Source of the DNA: Saprospiraceae bacterium
GTDB lineage: Bacteria > Bacteroidota > Bacteroidia > Chitinophagales > Saprospiraceae
DNA: 64,000 nucleotides
Reading direction: 5' to 3'
NCBI GenBank assembly: GCA_029212405.1
Contig: JARGNR010000019.1
Span: forward strand, 1 to 64,000
Shown: positions 56,401 to 64,000 of the stretch, piece after piece
Position numbering within the stretch: position 1 is the stretch's first letter
How the letters are laid out: each line of letters begins with the position of its first letter
Program-made: the position numbers and the translations under genes
Notes under the pieces: generated by a model
Databases searched by the model: none
What the model saw: the letters and a program-made list of their open reading frames with translations, nothing else
What the model was told of the DNA's origin: nothing

Positions 56401-59400
56401 AAATTACAATCATCCTTCAGAGAACTTTGACGGTTTCCGAATTTTTAGAAATAACATTCTGATCGGTGAGGTAGCCAAGGACTCTAGTCAATCCTATTTT
56501 TACATAGGAATACCCAACATGGAAGCAGGGTACAAGATACGTACATTTAAAAAAATTAACGGCGCCACTTATGAATCCACACCTTATCCTTCTACGGATA
56601 GTTTGATTACAACGTATCCAATTTGGAAGCCTGCTATTGTTTCAGAAGCTTTTAATTCTGATAGAGCTATCATTTTAGACCTTGATTTACTCATGACACC
56701 ATACGAGTTCTATAAAGATGCTGTTTTTACTGGCGTATCCGTAGAGCGAAAACCTCAAAATGCAAGTGATTCATTGTATGAAGAAATAGGTGTTCTCACT
56801 AAGGACTTTATTGCTGCACAAGCTGAAATGGATGCCCAACCACTGGTTTGGGATGCCTTTGGAATCCCCAATGAAGCATATACATACCGTGTCAGTACAT
56901 ATCTAGTTTTGGCCGGTCAAAAATATACAAGAGATACTATTTTTGATCGTACCTGCCCTGAAATAGAAGGTCCAACCAACTTGGCAAAAACCGAAGCAGT
57001 CGGACAAGTTACATTAAGTTGGACCGATAATGGGATAGAAACCGGGGGTTCTAGTGAATTATATATCAACTATCAAGGCTATGAATTGACTCGAAGAGAC
57101 ATTACTAACGGAGGAACGACAGACATAATCGCTGAATTAGCTGCAGGTGTGAATACATATGATGATTTTCTATCCAATCCTGTTTTCAATTTATTCTTTG
57201 ATGAGTACATTTCTACAAATTATGAATACACACTAAGGGCATACTTTGACATTGATACCACAAGGTATTATTCACAACCTTTATCTATTAATGCCAAACC
57301 ATTGGATGGTGCTGTTGAAGAACCCATTCCAACAAACTTTATGGCAAGTAAAGATATACCTGGACATATAAAACTATGTTGGGATTGGACACCAACAAAA
57401 CCTTCTGAGTTTATTGTCTATAGAGATACCCTTCCTTTAGATACAGTTCCATCTGATGGTCGTGCGTATTATGATTATGATGTTCCAGAAGACCCTACCG
57501 TACTCTATAAATTGACTTCCCTTTTCAACGGAGTTGAATCTCAACCCGCATTAGCTATTGGTAGAATGCCACTAAATACCCAAATTCATGGCCGTATAGC
57601 TAATATTAATTCTGGTGCAGGAATAGAAGGGTGTACGGTGTATTATCGAAATCAATCCAATGCTAGTCTGGGTTTAAGTTTTAGTCAATACGAAGGAACA
57701 ACCACTACCGATGGGACAGGATATTATAGTTTTGACGATATTCCCAAAATTCCAGGTGTAGTGTATCAAATTAACGTTTTTAGAAATAATGCAGATTTTA
57801 ATGCCTCCGAAAATCAATATCAATCCGCAACGCAAAAATTTGTGGCTACGGGTACTGAAAACTCATATAGAGTTGATTTTACAGAATACTCGGATGTAAA
57901 CGCTGAAGAAGAGGTTTCTCCTATCTATTTTGTCACGGCTACACCAGATACGGATAGCATGTTTGTCAAATTGAGGTGGTCACCAATACATGGAAACTAC
58001 GATGGTTTTCAGGTATACAGAGCCAACCAATTATTGGGAGAATTAAGAAATGGTGAAGGGTTTGAGTTTAATGATATCAATGGGTTTCCTGGGATTCTCT
58101 ATACCTATTCTGTAAGAGCATACAAAAACGAAATTGATGGGAGAAAGTTTTCCAAAAAAGTTGCTGCACAAGCTGAATATCCCAGAATTTTGCCTGTAGA
58201 AAACCTAACTGTTACAGCATTTAGTGAGCAAAATAAAATGTTGGTTTCATGGTCCCATCCGCTTGATAATCATGATTTCTATAGAATTCGGAGAAATGGA
58301 GCGTTTATGGCGAATGTCTCAACTGGAGAATCTTTGATGTGGTATGATAGTACAGGAATACCTGGACTGGAGTATCAATATGAAGTAGCTGCGGTTAAAG
58401 GAGCAAATATCTCCGCTCTTGTCACAGTAAATAAGGCATTTAAAGGAGTAGGAGAGGTACAAGACTTATCCGCTGAAATCGATGGATTTGTCCAAGCATG
58501 TTCATATGCCTTGACCAATGACAATCACGTAACAATCCTATGGCAATATGACCCTTTAGCCGCCAACGGTTTTGAAATTTATAGAGATGGAGATCTAATT
58601 GCAGAAATACAAGGTTTGACTCTAGCATATGGTAATGGTCCACTTACAACAGGAGATACATTAGTAAATGGAAATATGATATCTTATGATGATTTTGAGG
58701 GAATTCCAGGGATTCAACATACCTATCACATTTTGCCTTACGTTATTCGGGAAGGAGATAGATATACGTCTGGTATTGAAGAATTGTTTCCTACAGTTGC
58801 TACAGTTTTTCCAGATATAGCTGAAGTTTTACGTCTAGATGTAGCCCAAAACAATGAATTAGGGTCCGTACAAATTGATTTTGATTATGCCCCTTCAATA
58901 GTTGATGGATTTGAAATTATTAGAGATGGAATTGTGATAGATACACTTCTTGAGTCGGATGGACTCCTTATTGACACCTTATCTGGGGGTAATGAAATAC
59001 ATTACACATATCAAGACTTTGACGGTATTCCTGGCGATCTTCTTACCTATTCTGTCCGAGCTTTTGACCGAAGATCAACAACCATTTACTATGGGGAAAA
59101 TACGTGTGAAGAAGAAGTTGAATTTCCAGTAGTCCCAATTCCTCAAAATCTTGTAGTTAGTCAAGGAGTGTATGAAAATCACATAGAACTCAATTGGAAT
59201 TTTCCGTTTCAGGGCTTGGTAGACTCATTTTATCTTGAAAACATAACCCTTGAGGTGACTCATGTGATTGCTCCAGGAAAGAGAACATTCTTTGATATCG
59301 TAAATTCCTTTGAAGAAGCGTCTTATGAATATAGAATTAGAGCATCTAGAATAACCAATGGCCAAGAACTGTTTTCTGATTGGTCAACAATTGAATCTGG

Positions 59401-62400
59401 CTGGTGCACACGACAAATTAATGGGGAAGAAATTGTTCAAATGGATGGTTCACTACAATCCACATTTAACGGTTGGTCATTAGATATTGATAATGATTGG
59501 GCAGTTAGTGGCGCTCCAGATGGGCATGAACAAATAAATATTTACAAAAGAATAAACGGAGGGTGGAATTTGTTCCAAACCATTTTAAGTCCATTCCCGT
59601 CTTCAGATATAGATTTTGGACATGCTGTAGCAATTTCTGGAGACTATATAATCGTAGGTGCTCCAGAATATGGAAATGGAATTGTAGTACTCTATGAATT
59701 TGATGGAAGCCAGTGGGGAAATCCAAAATATCTTTACTCCCCAGGACCTGGAAATTATGGATGGTCTGTAGATATTGATGGAGACGATGTCATTGTAGGA
59801 AACCCTTATTGGGATAATGGAGCAGGTGTACCTTATGGTGCCATTTACTGGTATAAAAGAAATGCAGATGGGCTTTGGGTAAACAAAGGGTCTCAAACAG
59901 GAAATGGCCAATTAAATTATACTGATGTTAGACGATTTGGATATGGAGTCGCTATTAAAAACAACTATTCTGTCGCGACATGGAATAGACCTTCTGCTAA
60001 TTATTCTGAAGGGGTTACTTATGTTTTGAATTCAAACGAAGATTGGGTATTCAATCAATATCTTTCTACTGGGATTTACACATACAATCAATACCTGACT
60101 TATGATAATGTTGACGTTGATGATAATGTTGTAGTACTTGGAGATAGAGTTTATAATAACAACTCTGGACGAGTAATCGTGGTCAATTTGCAAAACAACC
60201 TTTATACTAATGTGACTCAAATATATGGGAATAATGGCAACACTTCATTTTTTGGAGAATCTGTTGCTGTTTCTAAAATCCCTTCACCAATCAATGACCA
60301 TACGTATATAGCCATTGGTTCAAGTATTGCCAATACCAATGGTCTACCATCTACTGGAAGAGCACATTTGTATTCCAATATAAGTGGTTCATTTGTCGAA
60401 ATTGATCAAATTGTGAACGATACTCCTGCGGCTTATGATCACAATGGTCAAAGTGTAGCTATTTCAAAAGATTGTTGGGCTTCAGGAATTCCAAGAGATG
60501 GGATTATAAATACAGGTAAAGTCATTATTGAAAATTTGCTCATAGCTCCTTTATCTGTAGATGCTACAGATGGGATTTCATCTAGCTTTGATCCTACAAA
60601 AACAACAATTTCTTGGCAATTTAGCGGTAATACTGATCTATTAGCTGGGTTTAATATCTATAGAAATGATGAATTCTTAACCTACAGAGATAAGTCCACT
60701 GCCATTCAAATATCTCCAGAAATTATTGCTGATAGTTGGGATGATAATAGCGGAACTCCAGGACAATCCTTTGTATATACCGTAAAGTCCGTAAATAACC
60801 TAATTCCATATGAAAGTTATGGTACTTCTGACGAAGGGTTTAGAAGTGCGGATGGCATCATTAGAGGTGCCGTAAAGACTCAATTAGGCTTGGTTCCTAT
60901 TCCAGGTGTAACCATCACAGCAGAAGGGATAGTAGACGGAGAAATATATACGTATACAACGACAACGTTATCAAACGGTCAGTATACTTTTAATGACATT
61001 TATTATAGTTCAAATCCATTAGATGTTACTGAATATACCATTTCAGCAGAATATCTCGATCATGTGATTATTCCTCAAACCACAAACATAGCTGTTATGA
61101 ATCCCCTCAATGAACCTACACAGGATGTCATTGATTTCTTCGACATAACTGCCTACGTGATCAAAGGAATTGTCACTCAACCCGATGTCAATTGTCCAAT
61201 AGAAGGAATTAAAATCACTGCTATTCAAAATGACATTCCACTTATAGGTCAAGAAGCATACACGGATGAAAATGGAAATTACTCTCTCGTCATCAACCCG
61301 AATGAAGAAAACTTACAAGAAATAAGAATTCGTATAGAACAATCATTGGAAGAAGAACAAGTAGTAACAACATACAATTTTGTACCTATGGGAGATACTG
61401 TATTTACAGACTTTGTAAATTTCCCAATCGAAACAGAATTGAACTTTGAAGATCATTTGACGTATGATGTTAATCTTCAAGTAAAAAATACATGTGTAGA
61501 ACCTATTTCTACTTCAAAATGGAATGTTAGAATACGAACATTAGATGGGTGCTTTGATGAAGTGTATCAGACTAATGTCAATGGAGATCTTACCGTTCCG
61601 CTTATTCCGTTAAATTATAAAATGAGTGTCGTTGGTGTTGATAACCCGTCCGCTATAAATCAACAAGCTCTCGATTATTTTGCCAATTTTCCGGTGACAC
61701 TTAATTTATTGGATACTCATAGAGATTCTATTGAGACTTTATCAAAATTAGAAATTGAAGAGTTATCCGAACGTTCGTTTATATTCCATAAAGCTCCATC
61801 AATTGATGTAGATGGTTTGGATGATATAATCTGTAATACACAAACTGCCATTTTAGAGCAAGGTGCTACATATGGTTTAACTATCAATATTACAGAAACA
61901 CATAATGGAAATGAATGTCCTGTCCAAGAAGGATTATTGCGTATTTCAAATCCAGCATCGTCAGACGATGGGCCTATAATTATAGCCTATGATGAGTTTA
62001 CACAATCTTTTCCAACCTATACGTTTACAGCAGGTGGACCCAATGCAATTTTCCCTCATGCTTATGCCATCACTTTTGATTATCTATCTGATGATGGAAT
62101 TTTCCTTGGAAGGGCAACCAAAGCAGCATTTGTAGAGGGATCTATAGCAATTCCTGGAACTGATATCATTGTAGATCCTGCGTCAGGAAATGATGCTATT
62201 CCCTATCCATTGATGGTATTAAGGGATCCTCCAGGAGACCAAAGTTCATCGTATATTGCTGCTGAGCAAACGATTTCATTTACTACAGAAATGGCTGTTT
62301 CCAATGAATTTGATGGCTCAGTATATTCTGAATTAAGTACTGAAATATTCAGTATTGGAATAGATGTGAACTCAAGTATTAACGGTGGTTACAATAACGA

Positions 62401-64000
62401 ACAAGGAATTACATTAGAAAATACTGTGACGACAACTACTCAAATTTCAACAAGTGATGATGAAGACAATATTGGTAGAGACGCAGACATTATCGTTGGT
62501 ACAGGTATTGTAATGCAATATGGATTAATCAAAGAGTTTAAGGTGGGAGAGTGTGATGAAATTGTGATTATCAAAAAATATGGAATATCTCCTAATGCTG
62601 CAACTACAACATGGTCGTATCAAATTTCTCAAGTTGAAGAAATCATTCAAGGATATGTCAATGACAGTATCAGAATGGAAGAAGGTACATTAGTAATTGA
62701 ACGCAATGGTGAACCGTTATCTACAACAGAAGCCAGAACTTTTTTATCGACCAACATAGACAATTGGAAACAGGTGATTGATTACCACGATGTAAAAACT
62801 GTTCCGTATTACGTGCTTTGTACATTAAATCCAGCGAACATTCCATTTTCTGATTCACACAAGCAACAAATTGGATACTGGCAAGCCCAATTGAGGCCAT
62901 TTTTTGGAAGTTTTATTAATGGCGAATTTGTACTGAATGATGAAATTATATGGGACCAGCAATTGATAAATGCTTATAATGCTGGCTCTTCTGCTATTCG
63001 AAATTTGTTGCAAGGTGGAGACTTGAGTATTTGGTCGTTCCCATATGTTGGCGGAGATAATACAATAGATTTGAATGTCCCTCTCTTGGACTTTGATCTC
63101 GTTGATTTGGCTTCTATACTCAATACGCCTTCTTTAACTGATTATACAGACAATTTTGGTGATCAAGTCAAAAATATAACTACGGGAGGAAACATTCTCA
63201 TAGAAGAATCAATCAATAATGCCCAAGCCAGTGAAACCTCAATAACCAATAGCGTTTATATGGGTACAGAACTGGATGTTGCCGGGTCTGTTGGTGGAGA
63301 TGTAACATTACAAACAGGTGGATTTGCAGGGTTAGGTGCCGGAGTAATTTTTGGTAAAGTAACTCAAGTTACCTCTTCAGAATTTACACTTGGAGCAAAA
63401 TTTGAAACTACCTTTACTCGATCAAATTCCTATGCTAGCACTATTGAAGAATCTGTAGAAGTTGGTTATTCGATTTTTGATGATGACAATGCAGACGCAT
63501 TTAGTTTTGCTATCATCCAAGGAGTAGCTCCAAATATGACTCCTTATTTTGATTATTTTGGTGGACATAGTTCTTGTCCTCCTGAAGATGGTTCTATTTT
63601 CGTGGATGCTCCTAAAATTGCAATATTAGATTTGGAGTCTGGAGGGACAAGTCAAACAAAAGAATACTTTAACGTACCTCCTGAAGAGGCAGCAACATTT
63701 TATGTGATTGTAGAAAATCAATCTCCAATCGCATCAGAGCCTAGTCGAGAACTAGAGGTTTATTTAGAGTCAGGATCTAATGATAATGGGGCCATTATTA
63801 CCATTAATGGAGTAAGTCTAAATAATTCCACATACATCGATTCATTTGATGTGGGAGCTCCAGATACACTTATTCTTACGATAGAAAGAGGACCAACTTT
63901 TTACGACTACCCTGATATTCAGATTGGATTCGAGCCTACTTGTGGAGAAGGACCAAGAGAATATATTTACGCATCCGCTTATTTCAGCAACCCATGTAGT
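50411..64000 (+). CDS. Giant secreted multidomain protein (LamG, Ig, FN3, FG-GAP), 3' end outside the window
   Basis: The frame is open for all 4530 codons to the window end, so the protein is longer than that. A signal peptide (residues 1-29, ending G-E-C-Q) is followed by repeated LamG/concanavalin-like domains (about 32-200, 275-432, 574-737, 891-1050) alternating with Ig-like domains (about 491-570, 804-887, 1134-1210). Next come two pre-peptidase-C-like domains (about 1221-1364, 1370-1484), a long series of FN3-like units marked by 'G(F/Y)(E/R)I(Y/F)R(D/N)G' strands (about 1580-2990), an FG-GAP-type repeat block (about 2997-3377) and carboxypeptidase-regulatory-like beta domains (for example 1767-1850, 2392-2494, 3480-3664). 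The final 700 residues are different and include 'LRDPPGDQSSSY' (about 3938) and 'GGHSSCPPEDGS' (about 4384). It is probably a surface adhesin or matrix protein. The way it is anchored lies beyond the window. Confidence 0.85.
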   Translation, partial: MKNISNFSQFTLSFFIALSLLAFSIQGECQTVGKSLHFDGENDFVQLSGTNDFGAASNFQGAFTFEAWVLNDGTSNWGRVFDFGNNTNQYIFFTPKSSTGKPRFVLKIAGQNENIIQAPNSFPEGWTHVACRIDETGNAALLFDGVVVETATGWPLISNMNSVTNSYLGKSQFSADPYFKGNLKEVRIWKEARTTSQINQWMNCEVSGQENNLVAYMKMKQGIVGANNSATDAYVNNFGALSVYAFATYNFSMSGSTSNWVADQPNSIDDDPLHQNVIEFYGTPDYIDLNNEANFDFDEEYTIQYWLKNTTSLNLLQLVLTKGDINGTLSFYSDFNNNTLFFGQRSPGEGSFYIIANGLPTDQWTHITLTAKEEYGGITFKTYFNGELKANGFKPNSQIPQTNQKVRLGAGEFYGTLSNVKFWDRALKIDEIQQNISTIHPDGTPNLIAQYTQYDNNILTGLIDNIGDNNGIRAGVPSFQVDPCFVQFSQEPQDVTLPNLSTPIILTADIETCDNTYHSYQWQFDGVDIPGETSLTYTNPSPTNSDLGKYRCVVTACGKEFATRNAAITINNQGKVLHFDGEDDYISFNDNVGESFYTAEMWLRFDEQPYNQNIITRTNADKSTVYSHLAVSEDGYFQHNSYDNYYLETQSIKHPLKIVPHKWYHVAIRHFGAGDGINGSITIEVDGVASPQENAGTLSGAPIWNVGGSFYEYNNFKGEMEELRIWNYPTNTMGQTEITSASNGLKHYYKFNEGIANADNTSPVPVNTMTDHFTNQVATLHNFNLTSNTSNWLGCGPTEIVPTINGLADQLISIGNPFQINPSISSLNGDEVFQWYKDGEPIVGANGLTFAIENSQIEDEGSYQLEVRPLNSCNYFSDEVDIYIQGTGEVLNLSGDNDYIRIPTETPTAYTIEAWVKFEESTALQSIIVSTTNLGPFHSYTNQLFTDEFGYVVHRVYDPISTNTIVKKSLQPLNSNEWYHIVGRASTGNGVDLLINGISQGPESSISGLVTESNVWIVGGKSLGGTSGVQLALNGFKGEIDELRIWNYYVSTPNILLEKDHEIENLGLPGLVHYYKFNSGRANENNSFLNRGYLKNYKNLLSTPIKSYVDFVNFSFEGDESNFSDCSPITEYDLFYTLDGLTPTIGQPLNFNLNVYTGDTSALNFVWRLDSVAIPGATNALYGLDNMTASDFGQYDVVISDACSPQFVDTVQVFSSPTTINCYTQNFNSTNYPDSTTYVFCNNSEIGSEICNETNVEYNLTGGYCGGPSLHNGTAVVFHLPLSEPQVVDFTLTGIETTVDLFIMSSDCDIDNCIASSTNDFTQDEFIRVALDTGDYYIIAHEREFFDFEGSDSLVLEIQMYDNKCSFSEPITCGDSVQSNTSTGSNFINEYCNNTTYTSSEKIYEVIVTEPTTFTALLSNMTADLDLFLLDSLCNDVVCLASSTQQDGINETIIYGVPPGTYYFSIDGKNGVTGDFDFSLNCAPYFTASVDETDAWIDLSWSIDKKACVPQDTGIIVRLITTPNTILYEEEYPTAALTPDVITGTFRHLVGDNHNRNYVLRVSNRLSSKTICNEVKAGSTLPFQSPEILSVSQSVSPDSIEIIWRNHSQLSDEFRIYRDGAQITSLSEGYIEDSLIISYVDKHNMNDNSSIYQNELHSYCIETYNATLGLSYPQVCADGSTYDVDFTASDGTPSDMVSLTWNDVSSFCDGILIRRNGIQLELISPLETFYNDLDPIRGVISEYELALLKNGEEFIRISDNGYSLPDGAVSGRVVTNEGGYPVQNALITLTKDTLIQGVVEQVNVATTNTDFAGTFNFQDIIYELSSDFTISASKPGSTFSPGSIGFELNAALPTQSNLLFTDNSDVIVNLDTTILNSLTIQTKTNEDLVVLNWQYVPSGSMTTYFTIQRNGELIFEGNDALNVIDSFVDYSGVPGFNYNYTLELFRFEGNEIKSDVHSKSATYPQLTPLSGWDYNLEGQYQFSTNQNVDPSILFDWSNYNHPSENFDGFRIFRNNILIGEVAKDSSQSYFYIGIPNMEAGYKIRTFKKINGATYESTPYPSTDSLITTYPIWKPAIVSEAFNSDRAIILDLDLLMTPYEFYKDAVFTGVSVERKPQNASDSLYEEIGVLTKDFIAAQAEMDAQPLVWDAFGIPNEAYTYRVSTYLVLAGQKYTRDTIFDRTCPEIEGPTNLAKTEAVGQVTLSWTDNGIETGGSSELYINYQGYELTRRDITNGGTTDIIAELAAGVNTYDDFLSNPVFNLFFDEYISTNYEYTLRAYFDIDTTRYYSQPLSINAKPLDGAVEEPIPTNFMASKDIPGHIKLCWDWTPTKPSEFIVYRDTLPLDTVPSDGRAYYDYDVPEDPTVLYKLTSLFNGVESQPALAIGRMPLNTQIHGRIANINSGAGIEGCTVYYRNQSNASLGLSFSQYEGTTTTDGTGYYSFDDIPKIPGVVYQINVFRNNADFNASENQYQSATQKFVATGTENSYRVDFTEYSDVNAEEEVSPIYFVTATPDTDSMFVKLRWSPIHGNYDGFQVYRANQLLGELRNGEGFEFNDINGFPGILYTYSVRAYKNEIDGRKFSKKVAAQAEYPRILPVENLTVTAFSEQNKMLVSWSHPLDNHDFYRIRRNGAFMANVSTGESLMWYDSTGIPGLEYQYEVAAVKGANISALVTVNKAFKGVGEVQDLSAEIDGFVQACSYALTNDNHVTILWQYDPLAANGFEIYRDGDLIAEIQGLTLAYGNGPLTTGDTLVNGNMISYDDFEGIPGIQHTYHILPYVIREGDRYTSGIEELFPTVATVFPDIAEVLRLDVAQNNELGSVQIDFDYAPSIVDGFEIIRDGIVIDTLLESDGLLIDTLSGGNEIHYTYQDFDGIPGDLLTYSVRAFDRRSTTIYYGENTCEEEVEFPVVPIPQNLVVSQGVYENHIELNWNFPFQGLVDSFYLENITLEVTHVIAPGKRTFFDIVNSFEEASYEYRIRASRITNGQELFSDWSTIESGWCTRQINGEEIVQMDGSLQSTFNGWSLDIDNDWAVSGAPDGHEQINIYKRINGGWNLFQTILSPFPSSDIDFGHAVAISGDYIIVGAPEYGNGIVVLYEFDGSQWGNPKYLYSPGPGNYGWSVDIDGDDVIVGNPYWDNGAGVPYGAIYWYKRNADGLWVNKGSQTGNGQLNYTDVRRFGYGVAIKNNYSVATWNRPSANYSEGVTYVLNSNEDWVFNQYLSTGIYTYNQYLTYDNVDVDDNVVVLGDRVYNNNSGRVIVVNLQNNLYTNVTQIYGNNGNTSFFGESVAVSKIPSPINDHTYIAIGSSIANTNGLPSTGRAHLYSNISGSFVEIDQIVNDTPAAYDHNGQSVAISKDCWASGIPRDGIINTGKVIIENLLIAPLSVDATDGISSSFDPTKTTISWQFSGNTDLLAGFNIYRNDEFLTYRDKSTAIQISPEIIADSWDDNSGTPGQSFVYTVKSVNNLIPYESYGTSDEGFRSADGIIRGAVKTQLGLVPIPGVTITAEGIVDGEIYTYTTTTLSNGQYTFNDIYYSSNPLDVTEYTISAEYLDHVIIPQTTNIAVMNPLNEPTQDVIDFFDITAYVIKGIVTQPDVNCPIEGIKITAIQNDIPLIGQEAYTDENGNYSLVINPNEENLQEIRIRIEQSLEEEQVVTTYNFVPMGDTVFTDFVNFPIETELNFEDHLTYDVNLQVKNTCVEPISTSKWNVRIRTLDGCFDEVYQTNVNGDLTVPLIPLNYKMSVVGVDNPSAINQQALDYFANFPVTLNLLDTHRDSIETLSKLEIEELSERSFIFHKAPSIDVDGLDDIICNTQTAILEQGATYGLTINITETHNGNECPVQEGLLRISNPASSDDGPIIIAYDEFTQSFPTYTFTAGGPNAIFPHAYAITFDYLSDDGIFLGRATKAAFVEGSIAIPGTDIIVDPASGNDAIPYPLMVLRDPPGDQSSSYIAAEQTISFTTEMAVSNEFDGSVYSELSTEIFSIGIDVNSSINGGYNNEQGITLENTVTTTTQISTSDDEDNIGRDADIIVGTGIVMQYGLIKEFKVGECDEIVIIKKYGISPNAATTTWSYQISQVEEIIQGYVNDSIRMEEGTLVIERNGEPLSTTEARTFLSTNIDNWKQVIDYHDVKTVPYYVLCTLNPANIPFSDSHKQQIGYWQAQLRPFFGSFINGEFVLNDEIIWDQQLINAYNAGSSAIRNLLQGGDLSIWSFPYVGGDNTIDLNVPLLDFDLVDLASILNTPSLTDYTDNFGDQVKNITTGGNILIEESINNAQASETSITNSVYMGTELDVAGSVGGDVTLQTGGFAGLGAGVIFGKVTQVTSSEFTLGAKFETTFTRSNSYASTIEESVEVGYSIFDDDNADAFSFAIIQGVAPNMTPYFDYFGGHSSCPPEDGSIFVDAPKIAILDLESGGTSQTKEYFNVPPEEAATFYVIVENQSPIASEPSRELEVYLESGSNDNGAIITINGVSLNNSTYIDSFDVGAPDTLILTIERGPTFYDYPDIQIGFEPTCGEGPREYIYASAYFSNPCS

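Noticed and set aside
53000-60220. Short reading frames of 60-102 codons on both strands inside the giant gene
   Set aside because: They overlap a single continuous plus-strand frame with clear domain structure and have no protein-like features of their own.
1-64000. Phage-defence system, prophage or intact insertion sequence
   Set aside because: I found no transposase, integrase, nuclease-helicase or toxin-antitoxin pair that I could support from sequence.

Overview
The window reads as a chromosomal segment of a marine or environmental Bacteroidota bacterium, possibly Saprospiria-like. The pointers are low GC with dense genes, lipoproteins with SPase II signals, SprB-type repeats, a hybrid two-component sensor with an AraC-type output, a fused isobutyryl-CoA mutase (IcmF), and several TAnnTTTG -7 promoter elements. 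The exact lineage cannot be read from the sequence. I saw no rRNA, tRNA, CRISPR array, intact insertion sequence or known defence system.

Layout. (1) 1-7264: cell-surface proteins. These are a DNRLRE-domain lipoprotein (minus strand), an unrecognised proline-rich secreted protein, a 1220-residue SprB-repeat protein, and a barrel-like lipoprotein. (2) 8006-27904: a surface-polysaccharide (O-antigen-like) cluster. It holds a Wzm/Wzt-type ABC exporter, about ten glycosyltransferase domains (two genes carry two domains each), two full-length sulfotransferases, two sulfotransferase remnants, a broken FkbM methyltransferase, a VanZ-like protein, a large GT-C-like membrane protein, a DUF2304 protein, and the GDP-L-fucose pair gmd and fcl. 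Together they suggest a fucose-containing, sulfated glycan built on the cytoplasmic side and exported by the ABC transporter. (3) 27998-33315: icmF, a small zinc ribbon, and a conserved protein of unknown function. (4) 33721-36063: a lipoprotein with a possible cysteine-hydrolase fold, plus a small exported protein. (5) 36397-45992: a TetR regulator with TolC and HlyD efflux parts, a TIGR04282-type transferase, pxpA and pxpB, trmB, a DASS dicarboxylate transporter, a metallo-beta-lactamase-fold hydrolase, and a membrane protein. (6) 46007-64000: a hybrid two-component regulator facing a LytTR regulator, which is followed 44 bases later by a giant secreted protein that is still open at the window end (at least 4530 residues).

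The most interesting observations are these. A C-terminal tail with the core S-W-K-I-T-(S/T)-P-(L/I)-R is shared by three different enzyme classes in the polysaccharide cluster (glycosyltransferase, sulfotransferase, FkbM methyltransferase remnant). The regulator / LytTR / giant-adhesin module has a near-perfect 15-base palindrome in its divergent promoter region. The lipoprotein at 33721 has a His...Asn-Cys pattern like permuted papain-fold hydrolases.

Several starts are not ATG. GTG is used for fcl and the DASS transporter. TTG appears to be used for the TIGR04282 transferase, pxpA, the 45348 membrane protein and the hybrid regulator.
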